This document shows, piece by piece, positions 36,882-46,459 of a DNA stretch of 64,000 nt. Position 1 is the stretch's first letter; every line of letters begins with the position of its first letter. Origin of the DNA: an uncultured Clostridia bacterium (GTDB lineage Bacteria > Bacillota > Clostridia > UBA1381); the NCBI GenBank assembly GCA_947591315.1, contig CANQDD010000012.1, forward strand, positions 22,580-86,579, read 5' to 3'. The notes beneath the pieces are model-generated. The model was not told where the DNA came from. It saw only the letters and a program-made list of their open reading frames with translations, and made no database searches. A program made the position numbers and the translations under genes.

Positions 36882-38102
36882 TTACTTCAAAACAACTCTG
36901 TGGAAGGTTTTCTTGCCCTTCTTTATAATTATACCCTCGTCCGTGAGCATATCGGCGGTAACAACGCCGTTGACATCGGTATACTTCGCGTCGTTGATCG
37001 AAAGACCGTTCTGCTGAACGAGCCTTCTCGCCTCGCCCTTCGACGGAAGAAGTCCTGTTTTAACGAGCATATCCAATACACCCATTCCCACGACATCGGG
37101 GATAACGCTTGTCGGCATATCCGCAGACACGCCGCCGCCACCGAAAACAGCCTCGGCGGCAGCCTTAACTTTATCGGCTTCGTCCGCGCCGTGCACGATT
37201 TTCGTTATCTCGTACGCGAGTATGCGCTTAGCCTCGTTAAGCTTAGCGTCCTTCCATGTTTCCATCTCGCGTATCTGCTCCATCGGCACAAACGTGAGAA
37301 GCTTCAGGCATTTTATAACGTCCGCGTCGTCCACGTTTACCCAATACTGATAAAAATCATACGGCGTAGTCTTTTTCGGGTCGAGCCATACCGCGCCCGC
37401 GGCGGTCTTGCCCATTTTCTTGCCCTCGCTGTTAGTGAGCAGCGTAAACGTCATGCCGTAGGTCTGCGTCTGATCCTTTCTGCGGCAGAGATCGATACCC
37501 GCCAAAATATTGCTCCACTGGTCGTCACCGCCCAGCTCAATTTTACAGTTGTATTTACGGTTGAGCATCAGGAAATCATACGCCTGCATCAGCATATAGT
37601 TAAACTCAAGGAATGAAAGTCCCTTCTCCAGACGCTGCTTAAAGCACTCCGCCGTAAGCATTTTGTTTACCGAGAAGCACGCGCCTATATCGCGGATAAA
37701 CTCAACATAATTGAGATTTAACAGCCAGTCTGCGTTGTTTACCATTATCGCCTTGCCGTCGGAAAAGTCTACTACCTTTGATAACTGCTCCTTAAAGCGT
37801 TCGCAGTTGTGATTTATCGTTTCCGTTGTCATCATTGAGCGCATATCGGTGCGTCCCGAAGGGTCGCCGATATGACCCGTGCCGCCGCCCACAAGGGCGA
37901 TCGGTCTGTGTCCGTAGTTCTGCATATGGCGCATAACCACCATCTGCAGGTAATGTCCCACATGGAGGCTGTCCGCCGTCGGATCGAAGCCGATATAGAA
38001 CGTGACTTTTTCCTTTCCCAATAATTCTCTGATTTCCTGCTCGTGCGTCGTCTGAGCGATCAAGCCGCGTTCCAGCAAAACGTCATATACGTTGTCATGC
38101 AT
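36882..38102 (-). CDS. tyrS: Tyrosyl-tRNA synthetase
   Basis: This class Ic synthetase charges tRNA-Tyr. It is 406 aa from the ATG at 38102, which follows a strong AAGAAGGAGG. A longer in-frame reading would run into the promoter. Visible are the HIGH-type motif in [14 protein letters not shown], the KMSKS-type motif in [18 protein letters not shown], and a C-terminal S4 RNA-binding domain ([19 protein letters not shown]). The leader is only about 40 nt, too short for the T-box riboswitch that often precedes tyrS in Bacillota. Confidence 0.97.
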   Translation of the reverse strand: MHDNVYDVLLERGLIAQTTHEQEIRELLGKEKVTFYIGFDPTADSLHVGHYLQMVVMRHMQNYGHRPIALVGGGTGHIGDPSGRTDMRSMMTTETINHNCERFKEQLSKVVDFSDGKAIMVNNADWLLNLNYVEFIRDIGACFSVNKMLTAECFKQRLEKGLSFLEFNYMLMQAYDFLMLNRKYNCKIELGGDDQWSNILAGIDLCRRKDQTQTYGMTFTLLTNSEGKKMGKTAAGAVWLDPKKTTPYDFYQYWVNVDDADVIKCLKLLTFVPMEQIREMETWKDAKLNEAKRILAYEITKIVHGADEADKVKAAAEAVFGGGGVSADMPTSVIPDVVGMGVLDMLVKTGLLPSKGEARRLVQQNGLSINDAKYTDVNGVVTADMLTDEGIIIKKGKKTFHRVVLK

Positions 38103-38148
38103 ATATTTTTCCTCCTTCTTTAGATTTGCTTTTTTCACAGCGTCACCT

Positions 38149-38177
38149 ATTATACAACATTTCATGCCATATTGCAA
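38149..38177 (-). promoter_or_regulatory. Promoter of tyrS
   Basis: TTGCAA, a 17-bp spacer and TATAAT lie on the minus strand, with the start predicted about 40 nt before the tyrS ATG. Confidence 0.8.
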
Positions 38178-38192
38178 GGTATTTTTTCATAT

Positions 38193-38891
38193 TTATTCCG
38201 CTATCATAAGCGGCTCGAATTTCAGGTAGTCGCCCGACACGAGCGTGTACATTATGCCGTCCTCACTCCCCTGCACCGCGTTTTTGTGCGACGCGGCGTG
38301 AAGGTGTCCGTACAGGCACCGCGTCACTGGGTACTTTTTCATCATAGCCGTAAACTCGTTCTCGGCGCAGCTTTGCGATATGGGCGGGTAATGCGTGAAC
38401 ACGTATATCTCCTCCGCGCCTTCCGCGCTTTTTAATGACAACTCGAGACGCTGTACCTCGCGGTCGAATATTTTTCTGTCCTCGTCGGTAAAGCCGTCCC
38501 ACCCGGGATTTATCCAGCCGCGAGTGCCGCACAGCGCGATACCGTTATAGCTAAAGCTGTTGTTGTGCAGAAAATCAATATCGTCGTAACCGTGAGCCGC
38601 CGTAAAGGCGCGGAGCTTGTTCATCGTCGTCCACCAGTAGTCATGGTTGCCCTTTAACAGTATCTTCCTGCCGTTCAAGCGGTGCAGGAAGTCGAAGTCA
38701 CGCTCGCTCTGTTCAAGGTATGTCGCCCACGAAAAGTCTCCCGGCAGCACAACAAGGTCGTCCGCCTTAACGCTGCTCTGCCAGTTGTCCGCGAGACGCT
38801 CCACGTAATTCTCCCATGCCTTGCCGAATATGTCCATTGGCTTGTCTATTCCGAGCGGCAGGTGTAAGTCCGCTATCGTGTACAGTGCCAT
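38193..38891 (-). CDS. Metallophosphoesterase of the calcineurin-like superfamily
   Basis: This 232-aa cytoplasmic phosphoesterase has a complete two-metal motif set: D-L-H in TIADLHLPLG, GDFSW, GNHDYWW, the His in FTHYPPIS, and YGHLHAASH. Substrates of this group include phosphodiesters and nucleotides, but the substrate here is unknown. It follows proC by 22 bp and is likely cotranscribed. Downstream, the tyrS promoter begins within 20 bp. Confidence 0.9.
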   Translation of the reverse strand: MALYTIADLHLPLGIDKPMDIFGKAWENYVERLADNWQSSVKADDLVVLPGDFSWATYLEQSERDFDFLHRLNGRKILLKGNHDYWWTTMNKLRAFTAAHGYDDIDFLHNNSFSYNGIALCGTRGWINPGWDGFTDEDRKIFDREVQRLELSLKSAEGAEEIYVFTHYPPISQSCAENEFTAMMKKYPVTRCLYGHLHAASHKNAVQGSEDGIMYTLVSGDYLKFEPLMIAE

Positions 38892-38913
38892 TCACTCTCT
38901 CCTCTGCTATGCG

Positions 38914-39717
38914 TTATTTCCTGCCCATTCGCCTTGACATTTCGGCGCACTCGTGCATTGCTTCCATGATTGCGTTTCTGAAACCGTTCTTTTCGAGCGC
39001 GGCTACCGCCTCGATCGTTGTGCCGGCAGGAGAGCATACCATATCCTTAAGCTCCGCGACGTGACTTTCCATTTCGAGCGCCATTTTCGCGCTGCCCATA
39101 ACAGCCTGCGCCGCGAACGTGTACGCCTGCCTGCGCGGCATACCCTCGCGTACAGCCGCGTCAGCCATAGCCTCTATCATCATAAACACATACGCCGGTG
39201 ACGATCCCGATACAGCCGTAACCGCGTCCATGAGGTGCTCCGGTACGATTTCCGCTTTACCGAGGCTGCCCATAATACTTGCTGACGTTTCAACATCGCT
39301 ATCGGTTACGTTACTGTTCGGTGAAAGTGCAGCCATACCCGCTCCGACAAGCGCGGGGGTATTCGGCATTACGCGTACAAGCTTTATTTTCTTGCCGAAC
39401 GCGTTTTCAATATCCGCTATCGCCTGACCTGCCGCTATGGATATGATAAGCGTGTCCTCGTCCGTAACTTCCTTTATCTCGTCTATCACTCCGTACAAAA
39501 TCTGCGGCTTTACGCACAGGAAAACAACGTCTGAAATACGCACGACCTCCCTGTTGTCGCCGGTCGTATGAACGCCGTACTCGGCATTGAGCGCACGGAG
39601 CGCGTCCGCGTTTTTGTCGGATACCGAAATGTCCGCGGCATTGGCAGTGCCGGATGCGATAATTCCCTTTATAATCGCGCCGCCCATGTTGCCGCCGCCT
39701 ATAAATCCTATTTTCAT
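38914..39717 (-). CDS. proC: Pyrroline-5-carboxylate reductase
   Basis: This 267-aa enzyme makes proline from pyrroline-5-carboxylate with NAD(P)H. The N-terminal Rossmann motif is GFIGGGNMGGAIIKG. The substrate region AVTAVSGSSPAYVFMMIEAM and the C-terminal VCSPAGTTIEAVAALEKNGFR are diagnostic. It is the first gene of a two-gene unit with the metallophosphoesterase. Confidence 0.97.
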   Translation of the reverse strand: MKIGFIGGGNMGGAIIKGIIASGTANAADISVSDKNADALRALNAEYGVHTTGDNREVVRISDVVFLCVKPQILYGVIDEIKEVTDEDTLIISIAAGQAIADIENAFGKKIKLVRVMPNTPALVGAGMAALSPNSNVTDSDVETSASIMGSLGKAEIVPEHLMDAVTAVSGSSPAYVFMMIEAMADAAVREGMPRRQAYTFAAQAVMGSAKMALEMESHVAELKDMVCSPAGTTIEAVAALEKNGFRNAIMEAMHECAEMSRRMGRK

Positions 39718-39755
39718 ATAAAAATCTCCTTATCAAAGCTTATATATCGCCTTAA

Positions 39756-39784
39756 ATTATACTACTCTTTCCTTTTTCTGTCAA
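39756..39784 (-). promoter_or_regulatory. Promoter of proC
   Basis: A perfect TTGACA, a 17-bp spacer and TATAAT lie on the minus strand, about 38 bp before the proC ATG. Confidence 0.82.
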
Positions 39785-39917
39785 TATTTACAGTGCGCCG
39801 CAAATCTCAACCTACAGTTGATACGGATTGTCGCAAGAAGGTATGGAATTTTACGTAACGGCGCGCTATAATATAACCATAACGGCGCTGTTAAATAAAA
39901 TTCTGGAGGATAATAAA

Positions 39918-40997
39918 ATGAATATCGGAATTAAAATAAGAGAGCTGCGTAAAAAGCGCGGCATCACGCAGGAGAGGCTCGCGGAGTATCTGACCGTTTC
40001 TGCGCAGGCAGTATCAAAGTGGGAAAACGGTACGGCGCTGCCCGACATTACGCTCGTACCGAAGCTGTCGGCGTTTTTCGGAGTGAGCACGGACGAGCTG
40101 TTTTCGACCAAGCCCGAAGTCACGGACAAAAAGCTGCTCGAATTTAAGGAAAAGCTTACGGAATACAAGCGCGTTTACGATTACGAATCGGCGGCGGAGC
40201 TTATGGAACAGGCTATTGCTGAATATCCGTCAAATTACGAGTTTATGTGGGAACTTCTTCACGCGCTCTCGCATAAAAGGCGTCGCGACCGTGATTTGTC
40301 GCGGATCATACCGCTTTGCGAGAGGATAGTCGAGGACTGCCATGACGAGACGATACGCCAGTGCGCGATACAGATGCTTTGCATATCATACTCTGACAAC
40401 GGGCAACAGAGCGAAGCGGTAAATCTCGCAAACTCGCTGCCGGATTGCACCGTGGAAAGGGATTGGCTTCTTGAAATGATACTCAGCGGCGAGGACAAAA
40501 TTGTGCAGGCGCAGAAAAATCTCGCACAGTTGGCTGATCGGATCGTCTCACAGCTTATTCATCTCTCGTCAAACGACTACATGGGGTTGCACGACGATTT
40601 TACCTATGCCGAGCAAATTCACTTTGCCGAGACCGCGCTTACGGTTTACAGCACTATTTTCACGGGCGGTCACAAATCGCCGTCGAGCGGCGCGTGGCGG
40701 CACATTTACGAGCGTATGTCGGAGCTGTATCTGTGGAACGATGATATTGAAAACGGCATGAAGTATCTGCGTCTTGCCGCCGAGGCGGCGGAATATTACG
40801 ATAAATTCGCCGCCGAGGGTGCGCTGTACGAGCCGGTTTTTGTGAACCGCTGCAAAACAGAAATTACCGACGACCACTATATTGACTCGGTGCGTCTGCT
40901 GCAGCTTATGGACACGCGCAAGCCGTTCGACGCCGTTCGCGATACGGCTGAATACAAGGAAATCGAAATGCGGTTAAAGGCTGTCTCGGGAGAATAA
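39918..40997 (+). CDS. XRE-family regulator with helical repeat C-terminus
   Basis: This 359-aa protein has an N-terminal lambda-repressor-like helix-turn-helix (KIRELRKKRGITQERLAEYL, then VSAQAVSKWENGTALPDI). An approximately 270-residue alpha-helical region follows with TPR-like character (pairs of helices such as YESAAELMEQAIAEYPSNYEF). The ATG at 39918 was chosen for CTGGAGGA at good spacing. An in-frame ATG 30 codons upstream precedes the apparent -10 (TATAAT near 39868). The ligand and targets are unknown. It is divergent from proC and convergent with the Na+ pump operon. Confidence 0.88.
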   Translation: MNIGIKIRELRKKRGITQERLAEYLTVSAQAVSKWENGTALPDITLVPKLSAFFGVSTDELFSTKPEVTDKKLLEFKEKLTEYKRVYDYESAAELMEQAIAEYPSNYEFMWELLHALSHKRRRDRDLSRIIPLCERIVEDCHDETIRQCAIQMLCISYSDNGQQSEAVNLANSLPDCTVERDWLLEMILSGEDKIVQAQKNLAQLADRIVSQLIHLSSNDYMGLHDDFTYAEQIHFAETALTVYSTIFTGGHKSPSSGAWRHIYERMSELYLWNDDIENGMKYLRLAAEAAEYYDKFAAEGALYEPVFVNRCKTEITDDHYIDSVRLLQLMDTRKPFDAVRDTAEYKEIEMRLKAVSGE

Positions 40998-41007
40998 TAC
41001 GTATTAA

Positions 41008-41033
41008 GAAAGGGTTGCGTACGCAACCCTTTC
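41008..41033. terminator. Bidirectional terminator, perfect 26-bp palindrome
   Basis: GAAAGGGTTGCGT is followed directly by its exact complement. It is flanked by A/T-rich ends, between the convergent regulator and oadA-like genes. Confidence 0.82.
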
Positions 41034-41040
41034 CTTTAAT

Positions 41041-42453
41041 TTACTGCACCGGATAAACCTTATTTTCCTCGTCCAATAAGTCCGCGTCAATCTTATATTT
41101 CTGCGCGCGTCTGTACTCGAAGAATTTAACGGCAACCTGCCCGAACAGCGCGTAGGACAATACGTCCTCGTCCTGCTCCGTCCACTCCGCGCACTCCTTG
41201 CGCATCTTGTCGAGCTCAGGCTCCAAAAGATCCGCGGGGCGGCACGTTATGCGCTTCTCGTCGCCGATAACCTTCTTCACAATCTCGTCGCTTATAGGCA
41301 CGGGCGTTCTGCCGTACTCGCCTCTTACGATACCCTTTGTTTCCTTTGAAACCATCTTGTATCTCTCGCCCATAAGAACGTTCAGCACCGCCTGTGTGCC
41401 GACAATCTGCGATGACGGCGTTACGAGCGGCGGGTAGCCCATGTCCGCTCTTACGCGCGGCACTTCCTTAAGAACCTCCTCGAACGCGTCCTCTCTGCCC
41501 TGCTGCTTAAGCTGCGAAACGAGGTTCGAGAGCATACCGCCCGGCACCTGGTATTTAAGCGTGTTAACGTCAACGCCCATTACCTTCGGGTTCATAAGTC
41601 CGCTTGCGAGGTACTTTTCACGCAGCGGCTTGAAATAATCGCAAATCTCAACAAGCTTGTCGAGGTCGTAGCCCGTGTCGTACGGCGTACCCTGGAACGC
41701 CGCAACCATCGGCTCTGTCGGCGGCTGGGACGTACCCATAGCCATCGGCGACATCGCGCAGTCGATAACGTCAACGCCCGCCTCAACAGCCTTTAAGTAT
41801 ACCATCGACGCTTCGCCGGACGTGTAGTGCGTGTGAAGCTGAACGGGGATCTTAACCGTTTCCTTTATCGCCTTTACAAGCTCGTAAGCCGTGTACGGGA
41901 GCAAAAGTCCCGCCATATCCTTTATACAAATGGAGTTTGCGCCCATTTCTTCAAGCTGCTTGGACAGCTTAACGAACGACTCGGTCGTATGGGGTCCGCC
42001 GATCGTGTACGAAAGCGCCGCCTGACAGTGACCCTTTTCCTTTATACACGCATCGATCGCGCATTTGAGGTTGCGCGTATCGTTGAGCGCGTCGAATATT
42101 CTAATAATGTCGATACCGTTCGCGATTGACTTCTGTACGAAATACTGTACAATATCGTCCGCGTAGTGACGGTAGCCCAAAATGTTCTGACCTCTGAAAA
42201 GCATCTGCAAAGGCGTTTTCTTAGCCTTATCCTTTATTTTGCGAAGTCTCTCCCACGGATCCTCGTTAAGGAAACGAAGGCACGAGTCAAACGTCGCGCC
42301 GCCCCACGCCTCAAGCGAGTGGAAGCCTATATCGTCGAGCTTCTCAACTATGGGGAGCATTTCCTCCGTCGTCATACGCGTCGCGATAAGCGACTGGTGC
42401 GCATCTCGCAGGACTGTCTCGGTAATTTCTACCGCTTTATTTCCCTTTGCCAT
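41041..42453 (-). CDS. oadA: Oxaloacetate decarboxylase alpha / transcarboxylase 5S-type subunit without biotin domain
   Basis: This 470-aa carboxyltransferase moves CO2 between biotin and pyruvate/oxaloacetate. The metal and substrate residues are visible in RDAHQSLIATRM, SICIKDMAGLLLPY and VQLHTHYTSGEASM. Full OadA carries a C-terminal biotin domain, but this protein stops at the PYC_OADA region, like the 5S subunit of propionibacterial transcarboxylase or PycB. The biotin is supplied by the separate carrier two genes upstream. It is the last gene of the operon, before the palindromic terminator. Confidence 0.92.
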   Translation of the reverse strand: MAKGNKAVEITETVLRDAHQSLIATRMTTEEMLPIVEKLDDIGFHSLEAWGGATFDSCLRFLNEDPWERLRKIKDKAKKTPLQMLFRGQNILGYRHYADDIVQYFVQKSIANGIDIIRIFDALNDTRNLKCAIDACIKEKGHCQAALSYTIGGPHTTESFVKLSKQLEEMGANSICIKDMAGLLLPYTAYELVKAIKETVKIPVQLHTHYTSGEASMVYLKAVEAGVDVIDCAMSPMAMGTSQPPTEPMVAAFQGTPYDTGYDLDKLVEICDYFKPLREKYLASGLMNPKVMGVDVNTLKYQVPGGMLSNLVSQLKQQGREDAFEEVLKEVPRVRADMGYPPLVTPSSQIVGTQAVLNVLMGERYKMVSKETKGIVRGEYGRTPVPISDEIVKKVIGDEKRITCRPADLLEPELDKMRKECAEWTEQDEDVLSYALFGQVAVKFFEYRRAQKYKIDADLLDEENKVYPVQ

Positions 42454-42482
42454 ATATTTTCACTCCTTTATCCTGATTTCGA

Positions 42483-43727
<1,245 letters not shown>

Positions 43728-43764
43728 TCTTTTTCACCACTTTCCGTTAAGTATAGATAATGCG

Positions 43765-44142
43765 TCAGTTTACCGAAACAATCACGTCGCCGCTGTTTAC
43801 GCTGTCGCCCGCGGATACGCTTATGCCCGCTACCGTGCCTTCAACACCGGCGAAAATCTCGTTTTCCATCTTCATCGCTTCGAGTACGGCAACAAGCGTG
43901 TCCGACTTAACGGTGTCGCCCACGTTTACCTTTACCGATACGATCGTGCCGGGCATCGGCGCCGTAACCTGCTTTGCGCCCTCTACGGGAGCAGCCTTCG
44001 GCGCGGGTGCGGGATCTGCCTTCGGTGCAGCCGCCGGAGCGGGTGCCGGTGCGGGAGCGGGCGCGCTTGTCTGTACGCCGCCTACTTCCTCCACGTCTAC
44101 CGCGTATGTTTTACCGTTTACGGTTATATTAAACTTTCTCAT
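43765..44142 (-). CDS. Biotin carrier protein with Pro/Ala linker
   Basis: This 125-aa protein carries biotin on the lysine of VAVLEAMKMENEI, about 35 residues from the C-terminus. An N-terminal docking segment (MRKFNITVNGKTYAVDVEEV) is followed by a flexible Pro/Ala linker (APAPAPAPAPAAAPKADPAP) and the barrel domain. The ATG at 44142 is preceded by ATTAAGGAGG, and the longer in-frame reading into oadG is rejected. It swings CO2 between the MmdA, 5S-type and OadB subunits. It corresponds to MmdC/GcdC or the 1.3S transcarboxylase subunit. Confidence 0.94.
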   Translation of the reverse strand: MRKFNITVNGKTYAVDVEEVGGVQTSAPAPAPAPAPAAAPKADPAPAPKAAPVEGAKQVTAPMPGTIVSVKVNVGDTVKSDTLVAVLEAMKMENEIFAGVEGTVAGISVSAGDSVNSGDVIVSVN

Positions 44143-44155
44143 TTTATTATCCTCC

Positions 44156-44599
44156 TTAATATCTGTTGTTGATGGTCTCGGTAAGACCTGCTCTGTTCCA
44201 CGCGTTTTGTCTGCCGTCAACGCGTCTGTACGACTTTATCCTCAAATTGTACGTCGAGGTGTTGAGGCTCGATGCTACCGCGGCTGTGAGTATAGCCACA
44301 AGCTCGTCCTCGGGAATTTCGTCCGGTTCGTAAGGCTCGTTATGGTTTTTATCCGTGGTATAAACTGCCTCGGCTCCGCCCTGCACATTTTTCATTCCGA
44401 TTTGCTTCGCTTCATTTACCTTTTTTGTCTGCTTTTTCGGATCCTTATAGAAAATCACCTTAAAAAGCATAAGCACGATCATCAGTATGACAAGCACGCC
44501 GAACACTATCGAAAGACCTATAACGGTCGTTTCGCCGCCCATTGCGAGCGCTTCGGACAGAGGCAGATCCTTTCCTGTCAATAATGCTTCAGAATACAT
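44156..44599 (-). CDS. oadG: Decarboxylase gamma/delta subunit, OadG family
   Basis: This 147-aa protein has one membrane segment (TTVIGLSIVFGVLVILMIVL) followed by a charged linker and a C-terminal segment ILTAAVASSLNTSTYNLRIK with RVDGRQNAWNRAGL, typical of OadG/MmdD. It holds the soluble and membrane subunits together. It lies 17 bp after mmdA and 13 bp before the biotin carrier. Confidence 0.9.
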   Translation of the reverse strand: MYSEALLTGKDLPLSEALAMGGETTVIGLSIVFGVLVILMIVLMLFKVIFYKDPKKQTKKVNEAKQIGMKNVQGGAEAVYTTDKNHNEPYEPDEIPEDELVAILTAAVASSLNTSTYNLRIKSYRRVDGRQNAWNRAGLTETINNRY

Positions 44600-44616
44600 G
44601 TTTATCCCCCTTCCGA

Positions 44617-46167
44617 TTATACGGGAATGTTGCCGTGCTTCTTAGCCGGACGCGAGTCGCGCTTCGACGCGAGCATTTCAAGCGCCGCGATAATGCGCGG
44701 ACGCGTCGAGTCGGGCTCGATTACGTCGTCGACATAACCGCGTCTCGCCGCCTCGTACGGCGAAGCAAACTTGTTTCTGTATTCCTGTATTTTTTCGCTG
44801 CGCGTTGCAATCGGGTCGGAGCTTTCCTTAATATCGTTCTTGAATATGATATTAGCCGCGCCCTCGGGCCCCATAACGGCGATTTCAGCCGTGGGCCATG
44901 CCATAACGATGTCCGCGCCCAGATGCTTGGAGTTCATCGCTATGTAAGCGCCTCCGTATGCTTTTCTGAGTATCACGTTAATCTTCGGAACGGTAGCCTC
45001 GCTGAACGCGTAAAGGAGCTTCGCGCCGTGTCTTATAATTCCGCTCGTCTCCTGCTCCACACCCGGGAAGTAACCCGGCACGTCGGTAAGCGTTACCAGA
45101 GGAATGTTGAAGCTGTCGCAGAAGCGTACAAATCTTGCCGCCTTGTCGGACGAGTCAACGTCCAGAGAACCCGCCATAACCTTCGGCTGGTTCGCGACAA
45201 TGCCGACAACCTGTCCGTTCATGCGCGCGTAGCCAACGACTATATTCTGCGCAAACGCTTCCTGTACCTCAAAGAATGTGCCGTTATCAACTATTTCCGC
45301 GATAACGTCCTTCACATCGTAAGCCTTGCCTGACTCGTCGGGGACTATTTCCGTGAGCTTTTCCGAAAGACGGTTGATCTCGTCGTTTGCCGGCTCATAC
45401 GGCGGTTCCTCGAGATTGTTCGACGGGAGGTACGAGAGAAGCGTCTTGATCTTCTCTATGCAGTCCTCGTCGCTCGATGCCTTAAAGTGAGCAACGCCCG
45501 ATTTTGTCATGTGCGTGTCCGCGCCGCCGAGCTCTTCGGCTGTTACCGCCTCGCCCGTAACGGAACTTATAACCTGCGGTCCCGTAATGAACATCTGGCT
45601 CGTCTTTTCGACCATAAATACAAAGTCGGTTATAGCCGGTGAGTACACCGCGCCGCCGGCGCAGGGTCCCATGATTACGGAAATCTGCGGTATCACGCCG
45701 CTGTTACACGTGTTGCGGAAGAATATTTCGCCGAAGCCCGAAAGAGCGTCGATACCCTCCTGTATTCTCGCGCCGCCCGAATCGTTCATGCCGATTATCG
45801 GCGCGCCCATTTTGGCAGCCATGTCCATAACCTTGCATATTTTTTTCGCGTGCATCTCGCCCAGAGAGCCGCCTATTACGGTGAAGTCCTGCGCGTAAAC
45901 GTACACAAGTCTGCCGTCCACGGTGCCGTAACCCGTAACAACGCCCTCGCCGGGAGCTTCAACGCAGTCCATGCCGAACTCCGTCGCGCGGTGCGTGACA
46001 AAAGCGTCAATCTCAACGAAGCTGCCCTCGTCCAGGAGAAGGTTTATTCTCTCGCGGGCGGTCTTTTTGCCGCTGTCATGCTGCTTTTTGATTTTTGCCT
46101 CGCCGCCGCCCGCGTTTATAACGCTTCTGCGGTATTGAAGCTCGGTCAATTTATCGATTGTTCCCAT
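44617..46167 (-). CDS. mmdA: Methylmalonyl-CoA decarboxylase alpha / acyl-CoA carboxyltransferase
   Basis: This 516-aa biotin-dependent acyl-CoA carboxyltransferase (12S type) has two crotonase-like halves. [20 protein letters not shown] and [17 protein letters not shown] form the N-terminal oxyanion region. [12 protein letters not shown] and [20 protein letters not shown] form the C-terminal one. The substrate is most likely (S)-methylmalonyl-CoA/propionyl-CoA. First gene of the operon, behind a consensus promoter. Confidence 0.95.
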   Translation of the reverse strand: MGTIDKLTELQYRRSVINAGGGEAKIKKQHDSGKKTARERINLLLDEGSFVEIDAFVTHRATEFGMDCVEAPGEGVVTGYGTVDGRLVYVYAQDFTVIGGSLGEMHAKKICKVMDMAAKMGAPIIGMNDSGGARIQEGIDALSGFGEIFFRNTCNSGVIPQISVIMGPCAGGAVYSPAITDFVFMVEKTSQMFITGPQVISSVTGEAVTAEELGGADTHMTKSGVAHFKASSDEDCIEKIKTLLSYLPSNNLEEPPYEPANDEINRLSEKLTEIVPDESGKAYDVKDVIAEIVDNGTFFEVQEAFAQNIVVGYARMNGQVVGIVANQPKVMAGSLDVDSSDKAARFVRFCDSFNIPLVTLTDVPGYFPGVEQETSGIIRHGAKLLYAFSEATVPKINVILRKAYGGAYIAMNSKHLGADIVMAWPTAEIAVMGPEGAANIIFKNDIKESSDPIATRSEKIQEYRNKFASPYEAARRGYVDDVIEPDSTRPRIIAALEMLASKRDSRPAKKHGNIPV

Positions 46168-46192
46168 GATTTAACCTCCATTGTTATTTTGC

Positions 46193-46206
46193 TGTGATAA
46201 ATCACA
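46193..46206. promoter_or_regulatory. Palindrome in the mmdA leader, possible operator
   Basis: TGTGA-TAAA-TCACA is a perfect 14-bp palindrome, about 11-24 nt after the predicted start of mmdA transcription. It resembles CRP/FNR-type half-sites but with a shorter spacer. The regulator is not known. Confidence 0.35.
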
Positions 46207-46223
46207 ATTTTAACCTATTATAC

Positions 46224-46252
46224 ATTATACCGCAAATCCCCATTTTTTTCAA
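46224..46252 (-). promoter_or_regulatory. Promoter of the mmdA-oad operon
   Basis: TTGAAA, a 17-bp spacer and TATAAT lie on the minus strand, about 57 bp before the mmdA ATG. Confidence 0.8.
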
Positions 46253-46364
46253 GTTATTTTACGCTTTTTACGGGAGAAATTTCCCCCTTGGCGCGGCGTG
46301 ATTTTGTGTATGGTGTACAAATGTCCGAATATCAAAAATTTTTCGGAAAAATAAAAGAAACATG

Positions 46365-46393
46365 TTGACAAATAATGTCTACAGTGGTAAACT
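46365..46393 (+). promoter_or_regulatory. Promoter of the BlaR1-like gene
   Basis: TTGACA, a 17-bp spacer and TAAACT. The spacer and -10 are occupied by a BlaI-type operator. Confidence 0.8.
46377..46392. promoter_or_regulatory. BlaI/MecI-type operator 1
   Basis: GTCTACA-GT-GGTAAAC is an imperfect palindrome (two mismatches) lying between -35 and -10. The TACA/TGTA core is that of BlaI/MecI sites. Confidence 0.6.
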
Positions 46394-46399
46394 ATTATT

Positions 46400-46415
46400 G
46401 TCTACAGTTGCAGAC
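46400..46415. promoter_or_regulatory. BlaI/MecI-type operator 2
   Basis: GTCTACA-GT-TGCAGAC is a palindrome with one mismatch at the predicted transcription start. It repeats the left half of operator 1 exactly, 23 bp further on. Two such sites over one promoter are the usual bla/mec arrangement. Confidence 0.7.
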
Positions 46416-46459
46416 AACGGAGCACGAAGATTATTTACAGGGATAAGGAGGGGTAAAAT

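Noticed and set aside
36882..38177. Longer in-frame reading of tyrS
   Set aside because: The extension runs through the TTGCAA-17-TATAAT promoter. AAGAAGGAGG lies just before the ATG at 38102.
38103..38192. T-box riboswitch before tyrS
   Set aside because: The predicted leader is only about 40 nt, far too short, and no T-box sequence is visible.
39828..39917. Upstream in-frame start of the XRE regulator
   Set aside because: It would begin before the apparent -10 element. The ATG at 39918 has GGAGGA and begins exactly at the helix-turn-helix domain.
41441..41638. Short open frame opposite the oadA-like gene
   Set aside because: It overlaps conserved coding sequence on the other strand and shows no start signal.
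43765..44220. Longer in-frame reading of the biotin carrier into oadG
   Set aside because: A strong AAGGAGG precedes the ATG at 44142, and the extra residues are out-of-frame oadG sequence.
46253..46364. Remnant of blaI between the mmdA promoter and the M56 gene
   Set aside because: No reading frame in either direction resembles a winged-helix protein. The stretch is A/T-rich with stops in all frames.
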